A DNA stretch of 35,128 nt from a virus: positions 1 to 35,128 of IMG/VR virus record IMGVR_UViG_3300045977_000131; one strand, given 5' to 3'. The position numbers and the translations under genes are program-made. This document shows, piece after piece, positions 28,592-35,128 of the stretch. The notes beneath the pieces were generated by a model that made no database searches, was not told the DNA's origin, and saw only the letters and a list, made by a program, of their open reading frames with translations. Every line of letters begins with the position of its first letter. The first letter of the stretch is position 1.

Positions 28592-28629
28592 GGCCTCTCT
28601 GCATTGACCTGTTCTGCGGCCTTGGCGGC
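28588..28629 (+). pseudogene. First 14 codons of a C5-cytosine methyltransferase
   Basis: MRPLCIDLFCGLGG is the unmistakable motif I opening (DLFCGLGG) of DNA cytosine-5 methyltransferases. It starts in an ATGA overlap with the previous gene. After GG the sequence switches to antisense of integrase B, so the rest of the enzyme, including the catalytic Pro-Cys motif, is lost. Confidence 0.8.
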
Positions 28630-29424
28630 TTTCCAGTACGGCGACTGAAACACGTAGACAGCATCCGGAAGGAAGCGGCGGCGATTCTCGAGCATGGCTT
28701 TGACTCGAGGGGTAATGGAGAGGATGCGCCTCGCGTAATCGGTCTTCCCCGCCCTGATTTCAATGTAGCCGGACCTCGAGTTGTGCGCGCCTTCGATGTG
28801 AACGTCGGTCCACTCGAGCGCGACTCCTTCGCCGGCGCGAACTCCGGTATCCAGCGAGAGCGTGGCGAAGTCGCGAAGGGTGTGTTCAGCCATCGCCAGA
28901 TACGCCGCCTCTTGTCCGTAGGACAGCACGAACTCCCTGCCCTTCTCTCCGGTCAGCCTGGGATTGGTCGGCGCGGCAGCGGGCAATTTAAACGTCTTTC
29001 TGGCGACATTCAGCATCCGCTTCAGGACGGTCACTTCCCTGTTGATGCTGGCAATCGACATGGTGTGTTTGCGGTGGCGGATGTATTCCTCCACGACGGC
29101 TTCGTCGATCAGGTTCAACCGGCATTGAGCCAGCGGTTTGTGCTCGAGCAGGCGCCGGACCTTCTCTTCGTAAAACTCCACGGTGGCCGGGTGATCGCCG
29201 TTTCTGGTCCGGACGAACTCGAGGAAGTCTTCCTTGAACTTCTCGAGAGTCGGCCCCGGCTTATTCGGTCTCAGGCCGTGGATCGCCAGCGCGAGATCCG
29301 TCTTGGCCTTCGCCTCAATCTTGCGGGCCTCAGCAGCGTTGCCGAGTTTGGTGGACGCCTGATGCCGCTCGCCGTTGAACCGGAACGAATACCAGTAGAC
29401 GCCGCCGCGTTTGTATATCGCCAT
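28630..29424 (-). pseudogene. Tyrosine recombinase B, 3'-truncated
   Basis: About 265 residues of a second integrase, unlike A in sequence. The N-terminal arm domain is MAIYKRGGVYWYSFRFNGER. The core-binding domain is FKEDFLEFVRTRNGDHPATV to INREVTVLKRMLNVARKTF. The catalytic domain starts FATLSLDTGVRAGEGVALEW, which holds the first catalytic Arg, and continues IRAGKTDYARRILSITP with the Lys. After VFQSPYWK it meets the truncated cytosine methyltransferase. The HxxR, His/Trp and Tyr motifs are gone, so it is inactive. Its open frame continues to 28396 only by chance in antisense of the adenine methyltransferase. Confidence 0.82.
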
Positions 29425-29436
29425 ACGTGGCCGCGA

Positions 29437-29464
29437 ATTATAGCCCACACCCCCAGCGAGGCAA
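29437..29464 (-). promoter_or_regulatory. Promoter of integrase B, near-leaderless
   Basis: On the minus strand TTGCCT (29464-29459), a 16-base spacer and a perfect TATAAT (29442-29437) precede the integrase ATG by only 12 bases. The stretch GCCTCGC, a G-rich spacer, TATA and CGGCC is shared with the promoter of integrase A. The ATG of the plus-strand methyltransferase lies 5 bases beyond the -35. Confidence 0.65.
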
Positions 29465-29468
29465 GGGC

Positions 29469-30080
29469 ATGAGGGTGCTTGTGGCCTGCGAGTTCTCCGG
29501 TGTGGTGCGCGATGCCTTTGCCGCGCTCGGCCATGACGCGTGGTCCTGTGACCTGCTGGACTCGGAAACGCCAGGGCAGCACATCCGCGCCGATGTCTCA
29601 AAGGTGCTCGGCTGGGGCTGGGATTTGATGGTGGCTCATCCGCCCTGCACATACCTGACCAACGCCGGCGTGCGCCACCTTCACGAAAACGTCTCGTCAC
29701 GTCTTGGGAATCGGACGGCCATTTACGGGAAGGCCCGCTGGGTCGAGATGGAGAAGGGCGCCGAGTTCTTCAATGTGCTCAAGAGCGCGCCTATACCGAA
29801 GATTGCCGTCGAGAATCCCGTACCGCACGGTTACGCAACGCGAATCATCGGCCGATACACGCAACTGATTCAGCCCTGGATGTTCGGGCACGGGGAAACC
29901 AAGGCCACCTGCCTATGGCTGAAGTCGCTGCCGCCGCTGTGGCCCACGCAGGTTGTTGAAGGGCGCTTCCCGCGCGTCGACAAGACGCCGCCATCCAAAG
30001 ACCGCTGGAAGCTCCGCAGCGTCACCTATGCAGGCATAGCCCGAGCCATGGCAGAGCAGTGGGGCAATCCCCCGCCCTGA
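29469..30080 (+). CDS. Phage SAM-dependent DNA methylase-like protein
   Basis: The 203-residue protein belongs to a conserved phage family annotated as DNA (cytosine) methylase. The opening MRVLVACEFSGVVRDAFAAL and DAWSCDLLDSE form the SAM site. WDLMVAHPPCTYLTNAGVRH carries the Pro-Cys motif. KIAVENPVPHGYATRIIGRY matches the motif VIII-like VENP, and IQPWMFGHGETKATCLWLK and DRWKLRSVTYAGIARAMA complete the family pattern. It looks full length and intact, in contrast to the two damaged methyltransferases before it. It may modify phage DNA against host restriction. AAGGGC before the ATG is a weak ribosome binding site. Confidence 0.75.
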   Translation: MRVLVACEFSGVVRDAFAALGHDAWSCDLLDSETPGQHIRADVSKVLGWGWDLMVAHPPCTYLTNAGVRHLHENVSSRLGNRTAIYGKARWVEMEKGAEFFNVLKSAPIPKIAVENPVPHGYATRIIGRYTQLIQPWMFGHGETKATCLWLKSLPPLWPTQVVEGRFPRVDKTPPSKDRWKLRSVTYAGIARAMAEQWGNPPP

Positions 30081-30138
30081 GCGCCGCTATTGGGGGTGTT
30101 GTTCCTAAACACGGACGTTACTTGTTGAGGTTGAATCG

Positions 30139-30843
30139 TTGAAGTTCTTTCGCATTCGGAATTGGGAAAAGTACCAGCATTACAAGGATCGGTTCCCGCC
30201 TTGGATCAAGCTGCATCGCGGCATTCTCCGCGAGCACAAATACTTCATCCTCACCGAAATTGAACGCTGTCACCTGGTCGGACTTTTTCTTGTCGCGGCA
30301 GAAACCGGCAACAAAATACCAAACGACCAGCAGTGGTTACGCGTTCAGCTTTCTACGTCAAAACCTGTAAACCTAGACAGGTTAGTAGATACCGAGTGGC
30401 TGGAATGGATGGAGCAAGACGCTAGCAACGTGCTAGCAGATTGCAAGCAGCCTGATAGCGACACGCTAGCCTCGCGCGTGCCCGCGCGATATGTCTCTCC
30501 CTCTGTCTCTTCTTCTGCCTCTGTTCCCGGGAAAGGGGATGCAGGGGAAAACCCGGAAAAGCTCACCTTTGGCGAGTTCGGGAACGTCCGATTGACGGCC
30601 GAAGAGCACGAAAAGCTTGTTCAGAAGCTCAACGGCGCGCACGAGTCCTACATAAACCGGCTCGACCGTTGGGGCGCCGAGCAGCCGGCCAAATTCAGAC
30701 AACGCAAGAACCATTACGCCACGATCCTTACCTGGTACGACAGGGACGGGAAAGAGGGCAAGTTGCCCGCGCGCAAAGAGACGCCGGAAGAAGCGCGAGC
30801 GCGATTGACGAGGGAGTATGAGCAAAAACTACAGCGTCGCTGA
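30139..30843 (+). CDS. Replication protein, phage replisome-organiser/O-like
   Basis: The 234-residue protein opens KFFRIRNWEKYQHYKDRFPP then WIKLHRGILREHKYFIL, the signature of phage replication initiators with a winged-helix N-terminal domain (residues about 1-95). A low-complexity serine-rich linker follows (RYVSPSVSSSASVPGKG). The C-terminal basic helical part (LTFGEFGNVRLTAEEHEKLV, then RLDRWGAEQPAKFRQRKNHY and YATILTWYDRDGK) is also typical. It likely recognises the phage origin and recruits the helicase loader. TTG start at 30139, 58 bases after the methylase. The last 26 bases overlap the next gene. Confidence 0.72.
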   Translation: MKFFRIRNWEKYQHYKDRFPPWIKLHRGILREHKYFILTEIERCHLVGLFLVAAETGNKIPNDQQWLRVQLSTSKPVNLDRLVDTEWLEWMEQDASNVLADCKQPDSDTLASRVPARYVSPSVSSSASVPGKGDAGENPEKLTFGEFGNVRLTAEEHEKLVQKLNGAHESYINRLDRWGAEQPAKFRQRKNHYATILTWYDRDGKEGKLPARKETPEEARARLTREYEQKLQRR

Positions 30844-31465
30844 GTTCATGTCAGCCATGCAGTTGAACTTCGGGGAGCCGAAAGACGACGGGATTTATCT
30901 GGATCGGCTCGCATCGTTCAAGCCGTGGGAGCTTGGCAAGATTTTTGATTCGATGGTCGAGACCTACGACCGCGCAGGCTTCCCGCGGTTAGCCGCGATC
31001 CTGAGCGCCGCTAAGTCTCTCGGGTTGCCCAAGCTGGACCCGCAAGAAACGTCAACGGACTGGCGCCCAACGGACTGCCGGTTGTGCGGTGGCTCCGGCA
31101 TGGTGGCGTCGATCTGGTCCACGTCGGAGCGGCCCAGCCCCACGGGCGAGTTCACCGTGGACGTGCGCGAGCGGATTCACTTCGGCCCGTACCAGGCATC
31201 CGGTCCCTACCTCGTGGGTGACTTTACGCGCACGGTGTCCCGCTGTACGTGCGGCGCGAACACAAAATGCGTTGGCGGGTTGCCTGTCTTCGAGCTGGGA
31301 AACGACAAGGTAGAGCGCGCCATGCCGAAGCGGCCACAGGACGGCAAGAGCATCGCGGAACTGCGCGAGGAGTTCAAGCGGCTGTTCGGTGATGCGCTCA
31401 AGAACAAAACAAATCCGGCGCCGCGGCAGTATCGGCGGAACAGAGAACCGGGCGATGAGGATTAA
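30818..31465 (+). CDS. Putative replication accessory protein with zinc-like motif
   Basis: The 215-residue protein follows the initiator, where phages often encode a helicase loader or similar. Residues 1-75 are helical (VAEFMSAMQLNFGEPKDDG, YDRAGFPRLAAILSAAKSLG) and resemble the N-terminus of phage proteins in this slot. CRLCGGSGMVASI (about residues 86-98) and SRCTCGANTKC (about 141-151) form a zinc site like that of DnaJ or small loaders. No Walker A motif is seen, so it is not a DnaC-type ATPase. The tail is basic. Confidence 0.55.
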   Translation: MSKNYSVAEFMSAMQLNFGEPKDDGIYLDRLASFKPWELGKIFDSMVETYDRAGFPRLAAILSAAKSLGLPKLDPQETSTDWRPTDCRLCGGSGMVASIWSTSERPSPTGEFTVDVRERIHFGPYQASGPYLVGDFTRTVSRCTCGANTKCVGGLPVFELGNDKVERAMPKRPQDGKSIAELREEFKRLFGDALKNKTNPAPRQYRRNREPGDED

Positions 31466-31601
31466 GAAAGCAATCGGCCCCCGCGTAGTGCGGGCGCGGC
31501 GGATCAGCCAGCCGAAACGGAAAAGGAAATCCAACTTGAAACGGCTTGGACCTGACGCCGCGACGGCCGATGCCCGCATTCAGGCGAAAGGGAGGATATG
31601 A
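31455..31601 (+). CDS. Small very basic protein, 48 residues
   Basis: Product: MRIKKAIGPRVVRARRISQ then PKRKRKSNLKRLGPDAATA. It has many Arg and Lys and a few hydrophobics, typical of nucleic-acid-binding or leader peptides. It starts inside the preceding gene by 11 bases and ends in an ATGA overlap. Confidence 0.5.
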   Translation: MRIKKAIGPRVVRARRISQPKRKRKSNLKRLGPDAATADARIQAKGRI

Positions 31602-31771
31602 AACTCACTGTAGACAACCGTAGCGCCTCCGACATGCTGGCCTATCTGGAGGCAAGGGTCGATGCGCTCCGTGAGCGTGTGCGCGAATTGGAGCAGGAAA
31701 ACGGGCAACTCCGCGCTGAGCTGCATTTCGAGCGCTACAACAACGCGCTGGATGAGGCGGTGCGCGGGTGA
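31598..31771 (+). CDS. Small leucine-zipper protein, 57 residues
   Basis: Product: MKLTVDNRSASDMLAYLEA then RVDALRERVRELEQENGQL and RAELHFERYNNALDEAV. The regular heptads form one coiled coil (residues about 12-45), probably a dimer. GGGAGGAT lies 2-9 bases ahead of the ATG, close for a ribosome binding site. It may be a small regulator. Confidence 0.6.
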   Translation: MKLTVDNRSASDMLAYLEARVDALRERVRELEQENGQLRAELHFERYNNALDEAVRG

Positions 31772-31968
31772 CACAGGGGCGCGAGTGGGTGCGGTGGAAA
31801 TCAACACACGGTCCGAAGCGTGATTGGACGATGTGGCATTTGATGCAGGCGCAACGGTCCGACATGACGACGTGTTCGGTCATCGTCGAGCGCATTGACG
31901 CAGTTACACACGAGAAGCCAGCCGAGCGCGTCTGTGAGTCGTGCGTGAAAGCGGGTAGCCGTGCCTAA
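31768..31968 (+). CDS. Small protein with C-terminal CxxC
   Basis: The 66-residue product includes REWVRWKSTHGPKRDWTMWH, LMQAQRSDMTTCSVIVERI and VCESCVKAGSRA. One C-x2-C plus an earlier Cys and His pairs may bind zinc. GTGA overlap with the preceding gene. Confidence 0.5.
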   Translation: MTQGREWVRWKSTHGPKRDWTMWHLMQAQRSDMTTCSVIVERIDAVTHEKPAERVCESCVKAGSRA

Positions 31969-32110
31969 CGTCAAAGCCAAGCCCTGTGACGAATGCCACG
32001 TCATCAAGCCGCTGGTCTGCTACCCGGTCGACCAGAAGCAGCCCGACTCGCGCGGCAACACATGCTCGAAGTGCAAGAACGACGCGGACAAGAGAAAGGC
32101 GAAACGGTGA
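31961..32110 (+). CDS. Small zinc-ribbon protein, 49 residues
   Basis: VKAKPCDECHVIKPLVCYPV and GNTCSKCKNDADKRKAKR contain two C-x2-C pairs, a compact zinc ribbon with a basic end, as in small phage 'recognition-type' zinc proteins. The start overlaps the previous gene by 8 bases, and its TGA overlaps the next GTG. Confidence 0.55.
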   Translation: MPNVKAKPCDECHVIKPLVCYPVDQKQPDSRGNTCSKCKNDADKRKAKR

Positions 32111-32181
32111 AGTGGGACATGGTTCTCTATGGCGTCTTAGTCGGCATCTTCATCGCCCGCATTGTCAGGCGGTGCAGGTGA
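32107..32181 (+). CDS. 24-residue single-span membrane peptide
   Basis: VKWDMVLYGVLVGIFIARI then VRRCR is a hydrophobic helix with a basic tail. It is coupled on both sides by GTGA overlaps, which is good evidence of translation despite the length. Confidence 0.45.
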   Translation: MKWDMVLYGVLVGIFIARIVRRCR

Positions 32182-32366
32182 TTCGTGTTTGCCAACGGTG
32201 CGGAGCAGTCTTGAAGCAGCGCGACAGCGAGCGCCCGTCAGAGTTTGAAAGGCGGCAGCGGTGCGGCCAGTGCCAGCCGGGACGCGCGCCTAGACCGAAG
32301 AGTTTTCGCAAGCGTGCCATGGAAGCTATGGCCAGAATTTTGGAACGGAGGGAAAAGTTGGTGTGA
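32178..32366 (+). CDS. Small zinc-finger protein, 62 residues
   Basis: VIRVCQRCGAVLKQRDSERP then RRQRCGQCQPGRAPRPKS has two C-x2-C pairs forming a zinc ribbon, followed by a basic helix (RKRAMEAMARILERREKLV). GTG start inside the stop of the membrane peptide. It is the last gene of a chain of six overlapping tiny ORFs. Confidence 0.55.
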   Translation: MIRVCQRCGAVLKQRDSERPSEFERRQRCGQCQPGRAPRPKSFRKRAMEAMARILERREKLV

Positions 32367-32438
32367 GTGTGGTTGCTCTCGCCTAGGCGGGGATTGCCAC
32401 GGTAGTGCAGGGCTCATCTCAACGGGAGGAAAGTAAGA

Positions 32439-33020
32439 ATGGAAACACTCAAAGTTCGATGGACCGGAATCAGGCCGATGCTTATGCACAATGGCCTTCT
32501 TGTTGACCCGATGAATCCTTTTCAGCGTCGGATCAAGGAACTTGCGCGCAAGGGCGCGAAGAAACTGACGGACTCTGATTACGAGCAGATCGACAGGCTC
32601 AAATGGGAAGGCGGTCTCTACTTCGACGAGAACGTCGGGCCGTTCGTGCCTAACGACAACATCGAAGCGACGATTCTTGCAGGCGCGCGCAAGTCGCGTC
32701 AGGGCAAGGAAACGCAGGCCGCTGTGTTCGTGTCGGATGAGATCGTGAAGCTCGACTACAAAGGGCCGCGCACGATGGAAGCGCTGTACGTGGATAAGCG
32801 GTTCCAGCTTCGGAAGCGCGTCACCATCGGAAAGGCCGCAGTTATCGGAGTGCGTCCGATGTTTCCGACTGGCTGGTCTATCGACTTCGAAATCGAGTTT
32901 GACGATTCGGTTATCAACCGAAAGGACGTAATCAAGGCCATGGAAGAAGCGGGCAAGCTCTGCGGCCTTGGCGACTGGCGCCCTAAGTTCGGAAGGTTTG
33001 TTGTAGACGTTTTGAATTGA
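32439..33020 (+). CDS. Conserved phage protein near replication genes (possible DNA-binding)
   Basis: The 193-residue protein belongs to a family common in phages. It has LKVRWTGIRPMLMHNGLLVD, NPFQRRIKELARKGAKKLTD, WEGGLYFDENVGPFVPND, NIEATILAGARKSRQGKE, VLxIGVRPMFPTGW-type RPMFPTGWSIDFEIEFDDS and GLGDWRPKFGRFVVDVLN. The beta-rich pattern and basic helices would suit single-stranded DNA or RNA binding. No enzymatic motif or established function is known to me. GGGAGGAAAGTAAG before the ATG is a strong ribosome binding site. The hairpin repeat array starts at its 3' end. Confidence 0.65.
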   Translation: METLKVRWTGIRPMLMHNGLLVDPMNPFQRRIKELARKGAKKLTDSDYEQIDRLKWEGGLYFDENVGPFVPNDNIEATILAGARKSRQGKETQAAVFVSDEIVKLDYKGPRTMEALYVDKRFQLRKRVTIGKAAVIGVRPMFPTGWSIDFEIEFDDSVINRKDVIKAMEEAGKLCGLGDWRPKFGRFVVDVLN

Positions 33021-33534
33021 GTTATTCCACGCCTCGTTGGGGCTCGGAAAGGTTCGGCGCGCCGGTGCTTGCCAGTGTCGAGCTTATCTCGGATCGGCTA
33101 AATCACTGGACGCCCTTCGGGCGTCCAGAAGAAATAACGCAATCATAAACAGTTTTCACGGGCGCGCCTCTAGTCCGGTCCTGTATGGCTAGGCGTTGCT
33201 CGGTTCGGCACTGTTCGGCTAAATCACCGGGCGCTAAGTCGCCCGGAAGTGAAACGCAATTATTGGAAATACCAGATTCCCGTGCATGGATCGGTTCGGT
33301 GCACCCGAAGCCGTCCAAGGATCGGTCCTGTAGAGCGCGGCGGGTCTTGGTGCGGCTTAACACGGAGCGGGCAACCGCTCCGAAGTATTCGCAATCATAA
33401 AGCTATCGGGTTCTGACAATAGCGTGGAAAGGCGCAAGCCCGTCGCTGTGGGGTTCTGTCAGGCTAGGCGTTGGATGGGTTCGGTTAGTCCACGGGAGCG
33501 GCAACGCTCCCGAAGTAAAACAAGAGAGGCTTAC
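33021..33534 (+). repeat. Four-unit hairpin repeat array with GGNNN pentamer periodicity
   Basis: No coding frame fits this 514-base interval. Four units recur every 120-137 bases. Each has a G-rich stretch with five-base phasing (GGTCC TGTAT GGCTA GGCGT), a conserved GGCTAAATCAC-type block, a perfect GC-rich hairpin, and then GAAGTNAAACGCAATCATAAA-like sequence. Hairpins lie at 33107-33127 (9 bp), 33227-33246 (7 bp), 33364-33381 (7 bp, GCAA loop) and 33494-33511 (7 bp, GCAA loop). In the fourth unit the trailing block is replaced by AAGAGAGG, the ribosome binding site of the gene at 33535. Confidence 0.8.
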
Positions 33535-34026
33535 ATGACAACAGAAGTTCGCAGGCTCCCATTGTGGAAGCACTGCTTTGATGAAATGCGGAAAGACGGC
33601 ATCGAATACGGGAAGGTGTTTGGTGCTGACTTCTTGGAGAATCACCTATCGGAAACTCGCGACTCTATGCGGTTCAGTCTGGACATCTCACGCATTAGAA
33701 ACGCAATGCTTGAAGAAGGCTATTACCTGTCTGGTGAGGGCCACAATGGCAACGCCTACGAGATTGTGCCAGCGGCAGACAATCACAAGATCATGTCCCG
33801 CAAGCTGGCCACGGCGAAGAAGGAAACTCGGCAAGCCGTTACGCTGGGCGTTAATACCCCAATGGACACGTTGACGGAATCAGAGCGAACTCGGCATTCG
33901 CAAGTGTTGGAGCGCGCGCAGATCCGCCTCGCTCTCACGAGAAACGCCAGCAAGATCAGGCCGATTCTCCAGAAGACAGCGCCCAATCTGCTGAAGTCGA
34001 TTCAGGACTCAGAAAAGAGCGCCTGA
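33535..34026 (+). CDS. Conserved phage protein downstream of the repeat array
   Basis: The 163-residue product contains RRLPLWKHCFDEMRKDGIEY, FGADFLENHLSETRDSMRF, LDISRIRNAMLEEGYYLSG, then PMDTLTESERTRHSQVLERA and IRLALTRNASKI. This matches a family of phage proteins found after replication genes, with a winged-helix-like N-terminal part (IRNAMLEEGYYLSGEG). DNA binding is therefore plausible. AAGAGAGG lies 5 bases before the ATG. Its neighbour pattern suggests that the repeats and this protein belong together, perhaps as a regulator and its sites. Confidence 0.6.
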   Translation: MTTEVRRLPLWKHCFDEMRKDGIEYGKVFGADFLENHLSETRDSMRFSLDISRIRNAMLEEGYYLSGEGHNGNAYEIVPAADNHKIMSRKLATAKKETRQAVTLGVNTPMDTLTESERTRHSQVLERAQIRLALTRNASKIRPILQKTAPNLLKSIQDSEKSA

Positions 34027-34027
34027 T

Positions 34028-34077
34028 CGCCTATAGAAACGCGCGCGCGCCTACAGTTGCTAAAAAAGCTATAGGCG
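34028..34077. terminator. Inverted repeat after the right operon, terminator candidate
   Basis: CGCCTATAG (34028-34036) pairs with CTATAGGCG (34069-34077) across 32 bases that include a CG run and an A-run (TAAAAAAG). It starts just after the stop of the preceding gene. The long loop and lack of a T-run make it atypical; it could be a protein-binding site instead. Confidence 0.45.
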
Positions 34078-34329
34078 CGCGTTCTCGTTTTCGGTTGTTG
34101 ACAGCACCGCTAAAATACCGACGCGCCGACAGGCGCTCTGCTCCATAAAGAGATTCCCCTTCCTTGCGGCGCGCATGCGCTCACCCTCCCCGACTCCTTT
34201 CCCCTTGACGGTTGTTAGTTCGCGTGAAATGTAACGGGTTGCTCATGTCCCGCGCCTCATCGCTCTCGGCGCTTTCACCCGTGTAGAGCATGGCCAGCGT
34301 GCCGCTTCTTCTGAAGCCTGACAACACAC
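34078..34329. other. Intergenic region without a supported gene
   Basis: TTGACA occurs near 34100 and TTGACG near 34206, but neither has a convincing -10 at 16-18 bases. A frame opened by an ATG near 34290 is less protein-like than the overlapping gene at 34330. Regulatory function is possible; nothing more can be supported. Confidence 0.4.
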
Positions 34330-34650
34330 TTGCGTCTAAAAATAGCCGGAACCGAAGACTGGATTACTCGCCGGGAAGCGGAGATTCTCGTTCAAAACGG
34401 AGACGCCATTATCGCTCGCATTGGTGAACGTCTCGAAGTGCGTACCACGGAAGAGTACGAGCGGAAATTCTATCGCTGGCAACGTCGGCAGAAATCCGAA
34501 ACGCGGCGCTTCGATAGAGCCGTTGCGGAGTCCTGCTCTACCCGAGTGTGGAAGTCCAGACATAGCGGCAACCGTCCCATGGTGGACGCTCCACGCGCCA
34601 AGGTTCGCCAGTTCGTCGAGATAGCACCAAGAGGGATAACCTCCCGCTGA
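34330..34650 (+). CDS. Hypothetical protein upstream of HNH gene
   Basis: The 106-residue frame starts at TTG with no good ribosome binding site. The first 50 residues (LKIAGTEDWITRREAEILV, then NGDAIIARIGERLEVRTTE) look like the small phage domain 'WITxREAExLV..G.A......LEV'. The remainder (ETRRFDRAVAESCSTRVWK, then SGNRPMVDAPRAKVRQFVEI) is basic and less convincing. It ends just before the HNH GTG. Confidence 0.5.
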   Translation: MRLKIAGTEDWITRREAEILVQNGDAIIARIGERLEVRTTEEYERKFYRWQRRQKSETRRFDRAVAESCSTRVWKSRHSGNRPMVDAPRAKVRQFVEIAPRGITSR

Positions 34651-34651
34651 T

Positions 34652-34966
34652 GTGGCCGTTGTCTTTCGCTGCACGAAGCCAGGTTGCCGGAATGCCGAGC
34701 CTTGCAGTGAGCACCCCAAACACAGGCCATCAGGATCGGGCACGCTATACAGCCATCGACGCTGGCGCAAGCAACGCCTTGAATTCCTTCGACGCTACCC
34801 GCTCTGTGTTCACTGCACCAGCGAGAACCGAGTCACTGCGGCCAACATCGTCGACCACAAGCGCGACCACCAAGGCAACGACGCGCTGTTCTGGGATCAA
34901 TCCAACTGGCAATCCCTCTGTAAGCGGCACCATGACATCAAGACGGCGCGGAGCCGCCATTCGTGA
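34652..34966 (+). CDS. HNH endonuclease of the terminase-adjacent type
   Basis: The 104-residue protein has the compact phage HNH layout: RCTKPGCRNAEPCSEH, then YSHRRWRKQRLEFLRRYPL with CVHC (first zinc pair), ANIVDHKRDHQGNDALFW (first H of HNH in VDH), DQSNWQSLCKRHHDIKTAR (N, then C and HH). Such proteins (HK97 gp74 and relatives) lie next to terminase and nick DNA during packaging. GTG start at 34652. Terminase, portal and capsid genes would be expected to the right. Confidence 0.85.
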   Translation: MAVVFRCTKPGCRNAEPCSEHPKHRPSGSGTLYSHRRWRKQRLEFLRRYPLCVHCTSENRVTAANIVDHKRDHQGNDALFWDQSNWQSLCKRHHDIKTARSRHS

Positions 34967-35057
34967 TTAAAGGTAATTGCATTACGGTGTGGCGCTGCGT
35001 TTCAGCGTATGGCTGACCGAAGAAAGAAGCATCACCAGCACAGCTAAGGCTAATGTA

Positions 35058-35128
35058 ATGAACAGTATGCAAGTTGTAGGCTTTACTGGGGGGCACGTTC
35101 AATCTCTAGGGCTGAAAGCAAGGAAAGG
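35058..35128 (+). CDS. Start of an ORF running off the right edge
   Basis: The frame MNSMQVVGFTGGHVQSLGL then KARK remains open to the end. No family can be called from 23 codons. The 91 bases before it (34967-35057) hold only a 12-codon frame (MADRRKKHHQHS) and a 5-bp hairpin, with nothing else supported. Confidence 0.3.
   Translation, partial: MNSMQVVGFTGGHVQSLGLKARK

Noticed and set aside
28396-29700. A 434-residue minus-strand protein spanning the integrase and beyond
   Set aside because: Only 29424 to about 28630 is integrase. The rest is antisense of the methylase start, the cytosine methyltransferase fragment and the adenine methyltransferase, with no protein character.
33021-33534. 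CRISPR array
   Set aside because: Units are about 130 bases, hairpin sequences differ between units, there is no constant 25-40 base repeat with unique spacers, and no cas genes are present.
35058-35128. Circular closure of the window (right-edge ORF continuing into base 1)
   Set aside because: Joining the ends would give a stop at 11-13 overlapping an ATG at 10, like other genes here, but any frame has a fair chance of that. No terminal repeat is visible, and a closed 35 kb genome would lack terminase, portal and capsid.

Overview
The window is almost wall-to-wall phage or prophage DNA of moderately high GC (roughly 58% by eye). Genes are tightly packed, often with 1-8 nt stop/start overlaps, and GTG starts are frequent. 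Tail tube, tail-assembly chaperone, tape measure and tail-hub genes are present but no sheath, baseplate wedge or capsid decoration gene, so the source is most likely a temperate, long non-contractile-tailed (siphovirus-type) phage of a Gram-negative-like bacterium. I cannot name the host. No terminase, portal, major capsid, repressor or intact integrase is visible, so this is either a partial genome or a decaying prophage.

Layout. (1) 1-3454: an HNH endonuclease, a membrane/coiled-coil protein, a broken GH108 endolysin and a two-gene tail-fibre-like module, closed by a strong terminator. (2) 3455-15217, plus strand: small membrane genes, head closure, tail terminator, tail tube, tail chaperone with a textbook -1 frameshift signal, gp10-like protein, tape measure, distal tail and hub proteins, a second copy of the tail-fibre-like module, and a secreted Ig-like protein. 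(3) 15214-26325, minus strand: a long early-type operon of about 35 small genes. It runs from a clear sigma-70 promoter at 26368-26396 and carries a recombination core (ERF annealing protein, YqaJ-type exonuclease, RusA resolvase) among many small unknown and zinc-finger proteins. Its last gene shares stop-codon bases with the last gene of block 2. (4) 26444-34026, plus strand: a rearranged region with two 3'-truncated tyrosine recombinases facing two truncated plus-strand genes and two DNA methyltransferase genes. It is followed by replication-type genes, a chain of tiny overlapping ORFs, a conserved phage protein and a striking four-unit hairpin repeat array (33021-33534). (5) 34028-35128: inverted repeat, spacer, and a short ORF followed by an HNH nuclease of the kind usually next to terminase, so packaging and capsid genes probably lie just to the right.

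Several loci carry clean losses or insertions: endolysin interrupted, adenine methyltransferase missing its middle, cytosine methyltransferase reduced to 14 codons, both integrases lacking their catalytic ends, and RusA tail frameshifted. Together these suggest prophage decay or a highly recombining cassette region. The most unusual signals are the repeat array, the paired truncated-recombinase/methyltransferase architecture with near-leaderless promoters, the internally deleted methyltransferase and the complete programmed-frameshift element.
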